A stretch of 64,000 nucleotides of DNA. Source: Lachnoclostridium sp. GTDB taxonomy: Bacteria; Bacillota; Clostridia; Lachnospirales; Lachnospiraceae. Each line of letters begins with the position of its first letter. The first letter of the stretch is position 1. Shown here piece after piece: positions 1-9,191 of this stretch. The stretch lies in assembly GCA_023665475.1 (NCBI GenBank), contig JAMPEB010000001.1, positions 124,001-188,000 of the forward strand. The letters run 5' to 3'. The position numbers and the translations under genes are program-made. The notes beneath the pieces are model-generated. The model searched no databases and was not told the DNA's origin. It was given only the letters and a program-made list of their open reading frames with translations.

Positions 1-3000
1 CCCACTACTTTATCCTTTAATTCTTTATTTACACTATAATCCGTATCATCCGCATCCGTAAAGGTCCACTTAAAGTCGCCGCCGTTCAAGCGTCCCGCTT
101 TTGCGGTAACAATACCGGGAACCTCTGCCGGATCATCAATCTGAGCTGCCGTCACCCCAAGGTCATAGCTGGTATCAAAATTGTTATAGGGCGTTCCGCC
201 GTACGCCGTTACATAATCGTCGCCATCCACTGTTTCGTTTCTCGTAGAAGCGAGATATGCGTCAAACTGCTTGTTATCCCTCGGTCCGGTAGCACCCTGT
301 ACGCCTGCGTTTGCATTGGCATAAATCAGACGGGTGGGACCTACTACTATATTATTGTATGCCTTAATCATACCGCCGGGTTCGCCCGAGAAGGTGCCCT
401 CTGCGGGAGGGTAAATATCCGAGCCCTGCTTGGAAATCAGCATGGGATACTTACAATTCCTGAAGTAGTTTGCCTCCACAAAAGCGGAACTTGCCTTCGT
501 CACGCCTACGCCGTATTTGGAGTTACCATCGTAGTAGTTATTATAAAAATGAATGCTTCCCACTCTGACGCGGGCATGTCTGGAATCGGAATGGTCAAAC
601 CAGTTGTGGTGGTAGGTAACCATAAATTCTTCACTGTCACCCATTCCACACAGGGAACATTTTCCGGAATCCCAGAAATGGTTGTAGGATATGGTGATAT
701 AGGTGGATTTCCCCTTCACATCGACGGAGCCGTCACCCTTCGCCTGGTCTTTGTCACCACCGGTGGAGCCATAGAAAAGATCCATATCGTGTATCCAGAT
801 ATTGCTGTTTGCCGTATCCAGAGAGATACCGTCATCCATAAATGCCATCACCGCAAAGTTACGGAATTCCACATTGGCGCAGTTTCTTACCAAGAATCCG
901 AAGCCGTGAACCGCTGCGTCCTCACCGATTCCTTCGATGGTGATATTCATGTCGCTGTAATTTGCTTTTCCTTTGATCTGGAGTCCTTCCGCTGAGGAGG
1001 AAATATGGTCCAAATCCGCTTTCTTGATGCAACCGATGATACGGATATCCAGAATGTCGTTCTCCGTGCCGCTCTTCTGCTTCGCATCAAGGATGGACTG
1101 CAGACCTGTTACCTCTACCGCGTCCTTATTTGCACCGTTTGAATGAATCATGGCTTTACAGCTACTAGCGGTATCCGCCGTCACATAAATCACCTGTGCG
1201 TTCTGTTTCAGCGTACCGTCATTATTGTATGCGCCCAACCCGGTGCCGGAATACTTGGAACCGGAACCTTTGGAGAACGCAAAACCTGTGCGGTCATAAC
1301 CGTTCACGGTCAAAGCGCCCGTCACCGCTTCCCCGATGGGGGTAATTTCCTTGGTATCGGAATCAACCGTTACCGCTTCCACTTTGATATAATAGGTTCC
1401 TGCCTTTAATCCGACAGTATCCACACGCCAATGATCCTCATACTGACGGAGCAATTCATTATCAATGCTCTTCGCAGGAAACTCTGTAGCGCTCTGGGAC
1501 ACATATGCCCGATATCCGTTTGCTCCTGCCACCGGCTCCCATTCAGCGAAAGCGCCCTCTTCATAGCCGCCTTCCCTTGTGATGGTAACACTGGACTCCG
1601 CCACCGGCTTAATCACAATGGTATAAGGGCTGAAGCCGTCCGCTTCCACCCAGAAGCAGTCGTCTTTTTTCTCCACCGCAGCTTCTTTGATATCGGTTAT
1701 TCCATGTAACGCAATAATTTCATTTCTTTTGGTCACGCCCTCGGGATAGTCAAATTTAATCTTTACCTTTCCTGTCATGCTGACCTTATTTGTGTCCGTC
1801 ACCGTATTCAGATAAGCACTGATATCATAATAAAGCTTTTGCACTTTATCTTTATCTTCGTCGGCAACATCTGCAATCAGTTCATCAATCTTCGTTTTAA
1901 CAGCTATTGCCTGTGCACTTGTACTTACCACAGTCTGTGCATGAATGATAATCCGACCGGAGACTTCCTCTCCTGCTGCATTCGTAAATACCGGCTTGTT
2001 GGTTTCATCCATCTGGACATCCTTCACATCGGAGGATGTATTCGTATCCGGTTTCACTACCGTGATATCCTTGTAGGTTGCCTCAATCGTTACAGCCGTT
2101 GCAGGCATGATAAAGGTAGTTTCTGCTTTCTTTGCCTGTTCCTCCGTAAGAGTCAGTTCGCCGGATTTCACTTCCCATTTACTGAATTCCTTCCCTTCAG
2201 GCGCTGCGCCTGCTTTCAGCGTAATGGTTGTGCCCGGTTCCGCTTTCTCGGGACTTGCCGTACCTCCCGTCACGGTTACCTTGTTGGCACTTGCGGAAAC
2301 CCTGTAGGTTGCCTTGATTGCTACGGCTGATTCGGGCATGGTAAAGGTAAGCCCTGCCGTCTTTGCCTGTTCCTCCGTAAGAGTCAAATCACCCGACTCC
2401 ACTACCCACTTGTCAAATATCTGATCGTCAGCGGGAGCCGCATCCGGAGTAAGCGTTACCTTCGTGCCTGCGGGCAGCGGGGATGTGATCTCCTCGCCTG
2501 CCTCATTGGCAGCTTTGCCGTTTGTCACGGTAAGCGCATATGTCTTAGCTTTATAAACAGCCTTAATCGTCACTGCTGATTCGGGCATGGTAAAGGTTGC
2601 CTTGCCTGCTTCCGTGGCATCATTAGTCACAGTCACCGTATCGGGCTCCACTTTCCACTTGTCAAATTCCTCACCGCTCTGAGCCGCATTCGCCTGCACG
2701 GTCACTTCTGTGCCTGCCTCTGCTTTCGTGAGGGCAACGCCGTCTGCGTCCGTCACGGTACAAGCGGTTACTGTAATATCATACTTAACCACTACCGTCT
2801 CATAAGTTGCCTCAATTGTTACATCCGCATCAGGCATGGTAAAGCTGGTGGTCGCCTGATCTGCGGCAGCAAAGGACACTGCCTGACCGTTTGCGTCGGT
2901 TCCTGTCCATTTGGCAAACTGTTTGCCCTCCGGAACCGCATTTGCCGTCACATTCACGGTAGCGCCCGCTGCGATTGCAGATTTGTCCGCCCTGCCGCCG

Positions 3001-4676
3001 GTTGCGGTGATGGTATGGAGGTCAGGCAGATTGCCGTCATCCTCGGCGTACTCTTCTAAGACGATGGACGCCATCTTTGTCTCTTTGCCACTTTCTTTCG
3101 AGCCACCTTCTATCTTCAAAGTATATGTTCCATCTGATGATTTGGAAAACATTTCATCTTTAAGATAGCATTCTGCATTACTATAAACTCCACTTGTAAA
3201 ACAGTCCGTACCTTCCGCTCTATCTGCGTCATCCTGCTGATGTATCTGTTTCCTATGTTCCGCGTCCGGACCCATATATATCCACCTATCAGCATTGGTG
3301 CCGCCTGCCAAAATAATAGTTACCTTAACCGCAGCCGTACTTGCACTGATAGGTAATTCAATCGAAGTTCCTGATTTCACACTCACAGAAGTGGTGGTCA
3401 CATCATTCTTCGCGTCAAACTTCGCCTGTGCCTTATTTGATTTTATGCCCTCAAAAATATTAGGATTCTTAATTTCGCCTGCTTTGCTTATCCCCATTCT
3501 CGCAAAGTCTTCCGCAGTAAAGTTCCACTCTGTTTTGGAAACCAATTTATATGTAACTTCTTCATACTGCGCCTGCAGCGTCACATCGCCCGCGGGCATG
3601 GTAAATGTCAGTGTCTCTGCTGACGCATCCGACAAAGTCAGACTGCCGGAAGTTACCGTCCAACCTGTAAATCGCTTGCCGGAGATTTTGTCCGCAGTGA
3701 TGGTAATGGTATCTCCTTCGGCTGCATCTTTTGTCTGTGCCGTACCGCCGTCACATGTCCATGTAACCGTATGAAAGCTTGATGCATCTGCGTAACTTGT
3801 CGTAAGGGTTACATCTGCCGCCGGCATGGTAAAAGTAGTAGTCGCCTGCGTCGCATCTGCAAATTCGATATTTTTAGTCTCTTCACCCTCACTATATGTT
3901 CCTGTCCATCCGGTAAACTTCATACCTTCTGCGGCCGCTGCTGCCGTAACGGTTATTTCCGCTCCTTCAGGCGCAACTTCATTAGAGTCACTGTCTTTAA
4001 CGGTCACCGTGCTTGCTGTACCCTCCGCAGCACCGGTACCGTCGGTGACATTGATTGCATAGGTAATATTGGGATTTGTAATGCTTTTCTTTGTTTCCAC
4101 AATAGTAATCTTTTGTGTTTTGCACTCTCCGCCATTTACAGTAATTTGCAAGTATCCACCTGTAAAAGCAGCAGAAGACACCGTAGCAGAATCTCCCCCC
4201 TCACATCCCAATGCTTCAGTATTTGGAGCTTTCTGATACAGTTTCGTACCGGCAATATCATAATATCGATCGGTCTTGTTTCCATTAACCACTATGGTAA
4301 CAGCCACTGTCTCCGTATCGGCATCCATGGGTATCTGAATTACTGAATCTTTGCCCAATGACAGTCCTTCTGCTTGCGTTGATTTCATTGATATGCTTCC
4401 AGATACACAAATGATATTATGTAAGGTCTCATTCGCTTTTATAGAGACATTACTACTATGACCCGTATTATTTGTCGTAAAATCCCAAGTTGTCGTTCGG
4501 GTATTATTTTTCCACTCGCCCTGATCATATTTAACATATGTCTCAGCACTTGATGCTGCAGCCTGTACCGCAGCCACCCCCCCGAACAGCTCTGCCGGAA
4601 GTGTACCAAGCAGCATACACACCGCCAGCATCAGGGCCAGCATCCTTCCTTTCGTTCTTCTCACTTCTTTTTTCAT
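1..4676 (-). CDS. Secreted multidomain pectate lyase (polysaccharide lyase family 1), 3' end outside window
   Basis: Open for 1558 codons from ATG 4676 to the left edge, where it is cut. AAGGAGGG lies just before the start. The N-terminus is a signal peptide: basic MKKEVRRTKGR, a hydrophobic run, then a likely cleavage after AVQA. In order follow a beta-sandwich-like domain, two bacterial repeat modules ending in TFTMPAADVTL-like strands, a second sandwich resembling the first, four more repeat modules (FTMPESAVTI and similar), a linker, an Fn3-like module, and a right-handed beta-helix. The helix shows PL1 landmarks: WIHDMDLFYG, GDGSVDVKGKS (calcium-site region), ITISYNHF and HHNWFDHSDSRHARVRVG at about positions 560-625. 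The usual RxPxxR catalytic motif reads RHARVR, with Ala for Pro. The family cleaves polygalacturonate by Ca-dependent beta-elimination outside the cell; its unsaturated products feed the kdu/kdg genes at 46.6-51.2 kb. The exact substrate is inferred. Confidence 0.85.
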   Translation of the reverse strand, partial: MKKEVRRTKGRMLALMLAVCMLLGTLPAELFGGVAAVQAAASSAETYVKYDQGEWKNNTRTTTWDFTTNNTGHSSNVSIKANETLHNIICVSGSISMKSTQAEGLSLGKDSVIQIPMDADTETVAVTIVVNGNKTDRYYDIAGTKLYQKAPNTEALGCEGGDSATVSSAAFTGGYLQITVNGGECKTQKITIVETKKSITNPNITYAINVTDGTGAAEGTASTVTVKDSDSNEVAPEGAEITVTAAAAAEGMKFTGWTGTYSEGEETKNIEFADATQATTTFTMPAADVTLTTSYADASSFHTVTWTCDGGTAQTKDAAEGDTITITADKISGKRFTGWTVTSGSLTLSDASAETLTFTMPAGDVTLQAQYEEVTYKLVSKTEWNFTAEDFARMGISKAGEIKNPNIFEGIKSNKAQAKFDAKNDVTTTSVSVKSGTSIELPISASTAAVKVTIILAGGTNADRWIYMGPDAEHRKQIHQQDDADRAEGTDCFTSGVYSNAECYLKDEMFSKSSDGTYTLKIEGGSKESGKETKMASIVLEEYAEDDGNLPDLHTITATGGRADKSAIAAGATVNVTANAVPEGKQFAKWTGTDANGQAVSFAAADQATTSFTMPDADVTIEATYETVVVKYDITVTACTVTDADGVALTKAEAGTEVTVQANAAQSGEEFDKWKVEPDTVTVTNDATEAGKATFTMPESAVTIKAVYKAKTYALTVTNGKAANEAGEEITSPLPAGTKVTLTPDAAPADDQIFDKWVVESGDLTLTEEQAKTAGLTFTMPESAVAIKATYRVSASANKVTVTGGTASPEKAEPGTTITLKAGAAPEGKEFSKWEVKSGELTLTEEQAKKAETTFIMPATAVTIEATYKDITVVKPDTNTSSDVKDVQMDETNKPVFTNAAGEEVSGRIIIHAQTVVSTSAQAIAVKTKIDELIADVADEDKDKVQKLYYDISAYLNTVTDTNKVSMTGKVKIKFDYPEGVTKRNEIIALHGITDIKEAAVEKKDDCFWVEADGFSPYTIVIKPVAESSVTITREGGYEEGAFAEWEPVAGANGYRAYVSQSATEFPAKSIDNELLRQYEDHWRVDTVGLKAGTYYIKVEAVTVDSDTKEITPIGEAVTGALTVNGYDRTGFAFSKGSGSKYSGTGLGAYNNDGTLKQNAQVIYVTADTASSCKAMIHSNGANKDAVEVTGLQSILDAKQKSGTENDILDIRIIGCIKKADLDHISSSAEGLQIKGKANYSDMNITIEGIGEDAAVHGFGFLVRNCANVEFRNFAVMAFMDDGISLDTANSNIWIHDMDLFYGSTGGDKDQAKGDGSVDVKGKSTYITISYNHFWDSGKCSLCGMGDSEEFMVTYHHNWFDHSDSRHARVRVGSIHFYNNYYDGNSKYGVGVTKASSAFVEANYFRNCKYPMLISKQGSDIYPPAEGTFSGEPGGMIKAYNNIVVGPTRLIYANANAGVQGATGPRDNKQFDAYLASTRNETVDGDDYVTAYGGTPYNNFDTSYDLGVTAAQIDDPAEVPGIVTAKAGRLNGGDFKWTFTDADDTDYSVNKELKDKVV

Positions 4677-4795
4677 TATACCCTCCTTCTTTCTCCACTT
4701 GACATAGTTCAATGCCCCATGGTGTTTACGGTTCTACCGCATCATTTATCAATATTCTTTCTGTATCTATGCAAATTACCCACATTGATATTTAA

Positions 4796-4824
4796 ATTTT
4801 ATCATGTTTTGTCAAAGTTATCAA
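4796..4824 (-). promoter_or_regulatory. Probable promoter of the pectate lyase gene
   Basis: On the minus strand TTGATA (4824-4819), a 17-base spacer and TAAAAT (4801-4796) form a good vegetative promoter about 113 bases before the lyase start. The rest of the gap 4677-5017 is A+T-rich with no other feature seen. Confidence 0.5.
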
Positions 4825-5017
4825 TTGCTTTCGTCCGGCTGAATGTCCAATTATTATTTTTTGTATATTTTCCCTAATTTTTTGCTTCGCGCTTTGGTAA
4901 TGATTACTATAGCAAAACAGCGCTATATCAGTAAAAATGGCTGTAACTATATTACCAAAATAAACAAAAAGAAAAAGGAAGAGACCACAGCCTCTCCCTT
5001 CTTTGAGCATGATACTA

Positions 5018-5989
5018 TTAAATATGCTCCTCCGGTTTTTCCATACCTCTTAGCAGCGCAAGCTCTTCCCTCAGCCTTGTGATCTCTTCTTCCTGCCTTG
5101 TGATCTCTTCCGCCTGCTTTGCGTTCTCTTCCGCCTGCTTTGCGTTCTCTTCCGCCTGCCTTGCGTTCTCTTCCGCCTGCCTTGCGTTCTCTTCCGCCTG
5201 CCTCGTGATCTCTTCTTCCTGCCTCGTGATTTTCTGCGACATCCTCATGATTTCATCCGCCATCTTTATGTGCATTCCCACCACCCCCGGATCCTTCTTT
5301 ACCGTCTCCACCATCCTGTGGATTTCCTGCAGTTCCCTATTCACCGCATTCTCATAGGTCGTCTCTTCCATGTAGTGCAGCATCTGCCTCAGCTCCTTGC
5401 TTGGCTCCCCCGCTTTCCCCTTCGTATACAAAAACAGCGTGCTGGCTCCGTCCTCGTATTCCATCCCCGGCTCTTCCACGCACCGGTTCTTCACCGTGTA
5501 TACCATGCGGTTCAGGCCGAAGGGGTCATAGGGCATGATCATTATGATGACCACATCCTTCAGGGTATCATAGTCCGCTCCGGAGCTCAGGCTCCTTGCC
5601 GCCATCTTCCCATGGTAGAAGCGCACCCTGCGGGGCAGGCTCCTAAGCCCTGCCGAATCCTCCTGCCTGTCCGGCTCAATGTCATATACCGCCGCTTTCC
5701 CCTCCGGTTCTTCCCCTTCCGGCTCTATGTACACATCCAGCCTTGCCCCGTGCAGTCCCGTGTCCGCCCCGTAAAACACTTTCTGTGCCGTGACCGTCAG
5801 GTGCCGGAACTCCCTGCCGAAAATGGTCTTCAAGAGGCTCCCCACGAACCGTTCCCCCAGCCCCGGGTAGCCTACCATTGACACGAACAGGAAGTCGTCC
5901 AGCAGGTTCATTTCCTCCAGCGCCCTGCGTGAGACCTGCTTTGCTGCGTTTTTTGCAGCGCTTGCATCTGTTACATCTTTTGTTTTCAT
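5018..5989 (-). CDS. Rpn-family PD-(D/E)XK nuclease / transposase-like protein with heptad tail
   Basis: 323 residues, ATG at 5989 behind AAAGGAG. The N-terminal two thirds (about 25-230) resemble the Rpn / PDDEXK_2 family of recombination-promoting nucleases common in Lachnospiraceae: a DDFLF region, GARLDVYIEPEG followed by VYDIEPD (the D...(D/E) part of the nuclease core), then YHGKM and the DVVIIMIMPYDPFG strand. The last 80 residues are about eight heptads of the type (Q/R)AEENA(R/K), predicting a coiled coil. The DNA is visibly G+C-richer than its neighbours, which fits acquisition. Proteins of this family cut DNA and raise recombination rates; the target of this copy is unknown. Confidence 0.75.
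   Translation of the reverse strand: MKTKDVTDASAAKNAAKQVSRRALEEMNLLDDFLFVSMVGYPGLGERFVGSLLKTIFGREFRHLTVTAQKVFYGADTGLHGARLDVYIEPEGEEPEGKAAVYDIEPDRQEDSAGLRSLPRRVRFYHGKMAARSLSSGADYDTLKDVVIIMIMPYDPFGLNRMVYTVKNRCVEEPGMEYEDGASTLFLYTKGKAGEPSKELRQMLHYMEETTYENAVNRELQEIHRMVETVKKDPGVVGMHIKMADEIMRMSQKITRQEEEITRQAEENARQAEENARQAEENAKQAEENAKQAEEITRQEEEITRLREELALLRGMEKPEEHI
5079..5238 (-). repeat. In-gene 21-bp tandem repeat encoding heptads
   Basis: About eight near-identical 21-bp units (for example gcgttctcttccgcctgct plus tt) encode the heptads QAEENAR/K and EITRQEE. The units keep the reading frame, so copy-number change by slippage would only alter coiled-coil length. Confidence 0.85.
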
Positions 5990-6424
5990 ATGGTTCTCCT
6001 TTCATAATCCGGCGGAAAGGGGAGCCATATGACAGTCTTCCCTAGGGCATACCTGTTACACCGTTCCCTGCAATCCGCCATGTTCATTTTTGATATAGGG
6101 ATTTGCAGCCGAAATGGTTTGATATGTCCCGCGAAATATTTTTCACTCAGATGTTCCCTAGATGTTTGATATTATAACAAATAATGTTTGGAAAGTCAAC
6201 TGTATTTTTATTGCGACATGCACCGATAGTAGTAACAAAATCAATCCTCAGAAAAAATGGGAAAACTCAAAGTATTTTGCAAACTAACAGCTTTGTGCCG
6301 GCATTCCGTCTCAGGCCTATCCCATCTGACCGTCTTTCCTTTTGAAAAACAGAAAAAGCAGCGAACCGTTTTTCTGCAAAACTTAGTTCACTGCTTTACT
6401 GCTTCTGTTATTAAGTTACTTGGG
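5990..6424. other. Intergenic stretch without a supported gene
   Basis: 435 bases between the Rpn gene and a gene remnant. The only clear element is the terminator-like hairpin at 6353-6396. A 100-codon plus-strand frame from 6257 has no ribosome site and runs through that hairpin and the remnant, so I do not call it. Confidence 0.5.
6353..6396 (-). terminator. Rho-independent terminator-like hairpin
   Basis: On the minus strand an AGCAGTGAAC arm pairs with GTTCGCTGCT and is followed by a T run. It would end transcripts coming from the remnants and toxin-antitoxin genes at 6.4-7.5 kb. Confidence 0.55.
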
Positions 6425-6535
6425 TTATGCCAATACAGGCTCTCTTTTTTTGATGATAACCTTGACCTCTTCCACACTTTTCTTTGTAGCAATGGCTATC
6501 TGTTCAACTGTAAAATTATTCTCATACATAGTCAT
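6425..6535 (-). pseudogene. C-terminal remnant resembling the tail of Rpn-family proteins
   Basis: A 36-codon frame starting MTMYENNF and ending REPVLA. The pattern (F)TxEQIAxATxxSxEEVxxII is the C-terminal segment I recall from many Lachnospiraceae Rpn/PD-(D/E)XK proteins. Nothing upstream in this frame provides the nuclease part, so it is probably a leftover of a deleted gene. It could still be translated, since AGGAGG lies about 20 bases upstream. Confidence 0.4.
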
Positions 6536-6710
6536 TCTCTTGCAATTCACCCAAACTGACGATTCCTCCTGCAAATATACAGATTAAATTTACTTTTCCG
6601 CTCTCCCCTTTGTTGACATGGCGTTTGAAATTGGTCTGCCATGCCTTGAATCCTGCCACTAAAGTCGCTTCCGGCTTCGGCAGGGCAACCAGAAAAGTGT
6701 TGTCTGTCAA
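6522..6710 (-). pseudogene. Remnant of an ArdC-like N-terminal domain
   Basis: A 62-codon frame starting at TTG with the stretch ATLVAGFKAWQ, then RHVNKGESG. This is the core of the N-terminal single-stranded-DNA-binding domain of ArdC/zincin-type anti-restriction proteins carried by conjugative elements and phages. The usual continuation after KGE-G is lost and the frame runs into unrelated sequence. The rest of such proteins (a metallopeptidase domain of more than 200 residues) is missing. It begins 6 bases after the GNAT gene, so it marks a deletion scar in an old mobile element. Confidence 0.5.
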
Positions 6711-6715
6711 TAATA

Positions 6716-7330
6716 TTACTTTAAAATTTTCAAAAGCTGAATCAGCTCATGGGGCTCACGCCCCGTTGTTTCCGTTCGCCTGCTGTCAAACTGCTGAAAA
6801 CCTTTGCTTTGGTAGAATGACAACAGCTTTTCCTCATTCGATGTTTCCAAAAATACAACCATTCCCCCAGCTAAATATTGAAGCTGCTGTATTTGTCTGA
6901 TTGCCAGCCCAAGCAGTTCCTCCCCGGTAATACGCTCATTTGCACCATTATGGTAATTTTTACCAAGCTGTGCAATCAAATACGCCGCCAGATTATATGT
7001 ATGGTTTTGCTCATTCAATTCGCTCACTCTGGCAAGTTTTCTCTTTGCCGTATTGCTGAATGGCTCTGCATTTATCGTTATTGGCTTTATGGTAATGGCA
7101 AAATATCCGACAAGCTCCGCATCTTCCGATGAAAATACAAGATAGGTAACAGACTGTTGTTTTTTAGCAAACTCGATTGACTGCTCTTTTGCAAATTTTT
7201 CAACATCCTTATTTTTTTCACACGAAAACTCGGAAAGAACCTGAAGTAAGTCATCCTCTCCGAGTTCGTCATTTTGTCCGTTTAAATACTCACGAATGTT
7301 GAAAACAATGTATTTACTTACTTCCTGCAT
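6716..7330 (-). CDS. GNAT-family acetyltransferase, probable toxin of a type II toxin-antitoxin pair
   Basis: 204 residues. The C-terminal half is GNAT-like: a beta strand YLVFSSEDAELVGYFAI, a region GEELLGLAIRQIQQL in the place of the acetyl-CoA-binding loop and helix, then VVFLETSNEEKLLSFYQSKGF, the usual beta4-helix-beta5 ending. The first codons overlap the preceding small gene by 17 bases, indicating translational coupling. Size, overlap and partner match TA modules in which the acetyltransferase blocks translation by acetylating aminoacyl-tRNA. The toxin role is inferred from context; an ordinary acetyltransferase cannot be excluded. Confidence 0.65.
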   Translation of the reverse strand: MQEVSKYIVFNIREYLNGQNDELGEDDLLQVLSEFSCEKNKDVEKFAKEQSIEFAKKQQSVTYLVFSSEDAELVGYFAITIKPITINAEPFSNTAKRKLARVSELNEQNHTYNLAAYLIAQLGKNYHNGANERITGEELLGLAIRQIQQLQYLAGGMVVFLETSNEEKLLSFYQSKGFQQFDSRRTETTGREPHELIQLLKILK

Positions 7331-7508
7331 TCGTTTTCTTCCTTTTTTCCATAAATTTTGCTATATCCTTTGGATCTGTCAAAAAAGTTGCACTGACCTT
7401 TATCGGAGGAGTCTGATCATTGGCAGATGCTTCTATTGCATCGGCAAACATCTCAACCTGCCTCTGGCCTGATATAACAAAATTTTTCGTGATGCTTGAA
7501 GTTGCCAT
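7314..7508 (-). CDS. Small antitoxin-like protein upstream of the GNAT gene
   Basis: 64 residues from ATG 7508, chosen because AAAGGAGGTG lies seven bases before it; an upstream in-frame start would give 79. It starts MATSSITKNFVISG and has a short helical middle (QVEMFADAIEASAND) and a basic tail (KFMEKRKK). This looks like a DNA-binding N-terminus plus a toxin-binding tail. It is the first gene of the two-gene unit and overlaps the toxin. The family name is not certain. An inverted repeat immediately upstream suggests autoregulation. Confidence 0.6.
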   Translation of the reverse strand: MATSSITKNFVISGQRQVEMFADAIEASANDQTPPIKVSATFLTDPKDIAKFMEKRKKTNAGSK

Positions 7509-7535
7509 AAGAAACACCTCCTTTGTTAGTACATG

Positions 7536-7561
7536 ACTATGATTTGCTTGCAAATCATAGT
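7536..7561. promoter_or_regulatory. Perfect 12-bp inverted repeat, candidate operator
   Basis: ACTATGATTTGC and GCAAATCATAGT are separated by two bases, 28 bases before the antitoxin start. The minus-strand TATGAT inside the repeat is a possible -10 box, so a protein bound here would block the promoter, as is usual for TA autoregulation. Confidence 0.6.
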
Positions 7562-7658
7562 ATGGCTTCCTTAGTTACGCTTCATACTTTCCTGCTTACA
7601 TTTTATTATCTTATGGCGGTTATTGCAACAAATTTTTTATGAAAATTTTTTTGAACTA

Positions 7659-9134
7659 TTAATCGTTCAGCAACACATGTTTTCTCTCAATCATCTCGTC
7701 AATTTCTTCAATGTACAAAGCAGGATCCTTCACATTCTCACACCGCTCAATCCGCCCGTCCGGGTAGACCCTCTTTGTGATGCTTCCTGCGCCCAATGCT
7801 ACAATACTCTGCACCTCCTCCATAATAAGAATATTGTAAAGACCATATTTTCCGGGCTTTGCATAGCCCACATTTTCAAAGTTTCCGGACATATTTTTCT
7901 GCCGGTACAGATAATAGGGCTTCATTCCCAGGCGTCCGGCGCCCTCTGCCGCAATCTGCATGGTTTCCTCCGTGTTGTTCAACAGAGAAATGCCGTTTTC
8001 CTGTATCCACTGATTCATCCGTGAAGCTCTTTTGATTGCCAGAGAATGCACCGTAAGAGAATCCGGTGCAAGGGATACCACCTGATCAATGGTGCGCTGC
8101 ACATCCAAAGCGTCCTCCCCCGGAAGCCCCAGAATCAAATCCATATTGATATTGTCAAAGCCCGTCTCCCTTGCCATGGCATATGCCTCAAGTACTTGAC
8201 TGACGCTTGCCCGCCTGCCAATCATATCCAAGGTTTCCTGCTTCATGGTCTGGGGATTGACGGAAATTCTTTCCACGCCATGTTTATACAGGATTTCCAG
8301 CTTTTCTTTTGTGATGCTGTCCGCTCTGCCCGCTTCCACCGTAAATTCTTTCACATGTTCCAAAGGAAACAGCTCTTTTAGGGCGCAAAGCAGCCTGTCC
8401 AACTGCCCGGGGTCCAAGGTGGTAGGCGTCCCGCCCCCGATATAAACACTGTCTAATATTTTGTGGCGGCACATTTCCGACACTTTTGTCATTTCTTTTA
8501 TCAGGCAATCTATATAAGCATTTACCGTCTTTCTATATGCAGCAATTCCATAGGAGGTAAAGGAGCAGTACAGACAGGTAGTAGGACAAAACGGAATCCC
8601 TATGTAAAGGCTGTAACCCGTATTATCCTCCGAATCATTATTCAGATGGATTCCCCTCAGAATTTCCCGCTCTCTCTCCGCAATATCAATACTAAGCGCC
8701 GCCTTTTTTCTGCTGACAAAATGTTCCCGGCACAAAAAATCCATGATTTCCTCATGACTCTTTCCTTCATCCAACATCCCATAAGCAATCTTTGTGGGGC
8801 GGATTCCCGTCAGATTTCCCCATGGCAGGGATTTTCCCGTATGCTGCTGCAGCGATTTATAAAAAAACGCTTTAAATCCGTCTTTAAAGCGTTTTTCCGT
8901 TACTTCGCATATGCTCTGCCATTCATAGGAAATTCCTTCCAAATTCATGGACGCCCCATGCTTTGAAAACAGAATCTCAGCCCGCAAATGATTTTCGCAT
9001 TCCCGCTCTAATGAGGTGCTCTCCGGAGTAACCACCTTCACATCCTTCTCCGGATAAAATGCTTTTAGCAAGGCATGTATATCATATTCAAAATTTGTTT
9101 TATTTATCTTTATATAAAAAGTATTTTCCGCCAT
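7659..9134 (-). CDS. hemZ: Oxygen-independent coproporphyrinogen III dehydrogenase-like radical SAM protein HemZ
   Basis: 491 residues from ATG 9134, preferred over the frame's first start (9155) because GGAGAGG lies five bases before it. The radical SAM cluster motif is CPTTCLYCSF (CxxxCxxC), in YIGIPFCPTTC at about residue 170. GGGTPTTL follows about 70 residues on, and the SAM-binding strand VERISVNPQTM is present. A long N-terminal extension before the radical SAM core is typical of HemZ rather than HemN. The family oxidatively decarboxylates coproporphyrinogen III without oxygen, but many Clostridia carry it without a full haem pathway, so the substrate here is inferred. It is followed closely by the MBL-rel genes on the same strand. 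Confidence 0.85.
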   Translation of the reverse strand: MAENTFYIKINKTNFEYDIHALLKAFYPEKDVKVVTPESTSLERECENHLRAEILFSKHGASMNLEGISYEWQSICEVTEKRFKDGFKAFFYKSLQQHTGKSLPWGNLTGIRPTKIAYGMLDEGKSHEEIMDFLCREHFVSRKKAALSIDIAEREREILRGIHLNNDSEDNTGYSLYIGIPFCPTTCLYCSFTSYGIAAYRKTVNAYIDCLIKEMTKVSEMCRHKILDSVYIGGGTPTTLDPGQLDRLLCALKELFPLEHVKEFTVEAGRADSITKEKLEILYKHGVERISVNPQTMKQETLDMIGRRASVSQVLEAYAMARETGFDNINMDLILGLPGEDALDVQRTIDQVVSLAPDSLTVHSLAIKRASRMNQWIQENGISLLNNTEETMQIAAEGAGRLGMKPYYLYRQKNMSGNFENVGYAKPGKYGLYNILIMEEVQSIVALGAGSITKRVYPDGRIERCENVKDPALYIEEIDEMIERKHVLLND

Positions 9135-9191
9135 ACCGCCCTCTCCAAGCAACATTTCTCTCAGTAATCGTTTTTGCCTGCGATACCCGGA

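Noticed and set aside
5079-5357. Plus-strand repetitive protein frames opposite the Rpn gene
   Set aside because: They are the antisense reading of the 21-bp heptad repeats.
6257-6559. 100-codon plus-strand frame
   Set aside because: No ribosome site, runs through a terminator hairpin and antisense to the remnant at 6425-6535.
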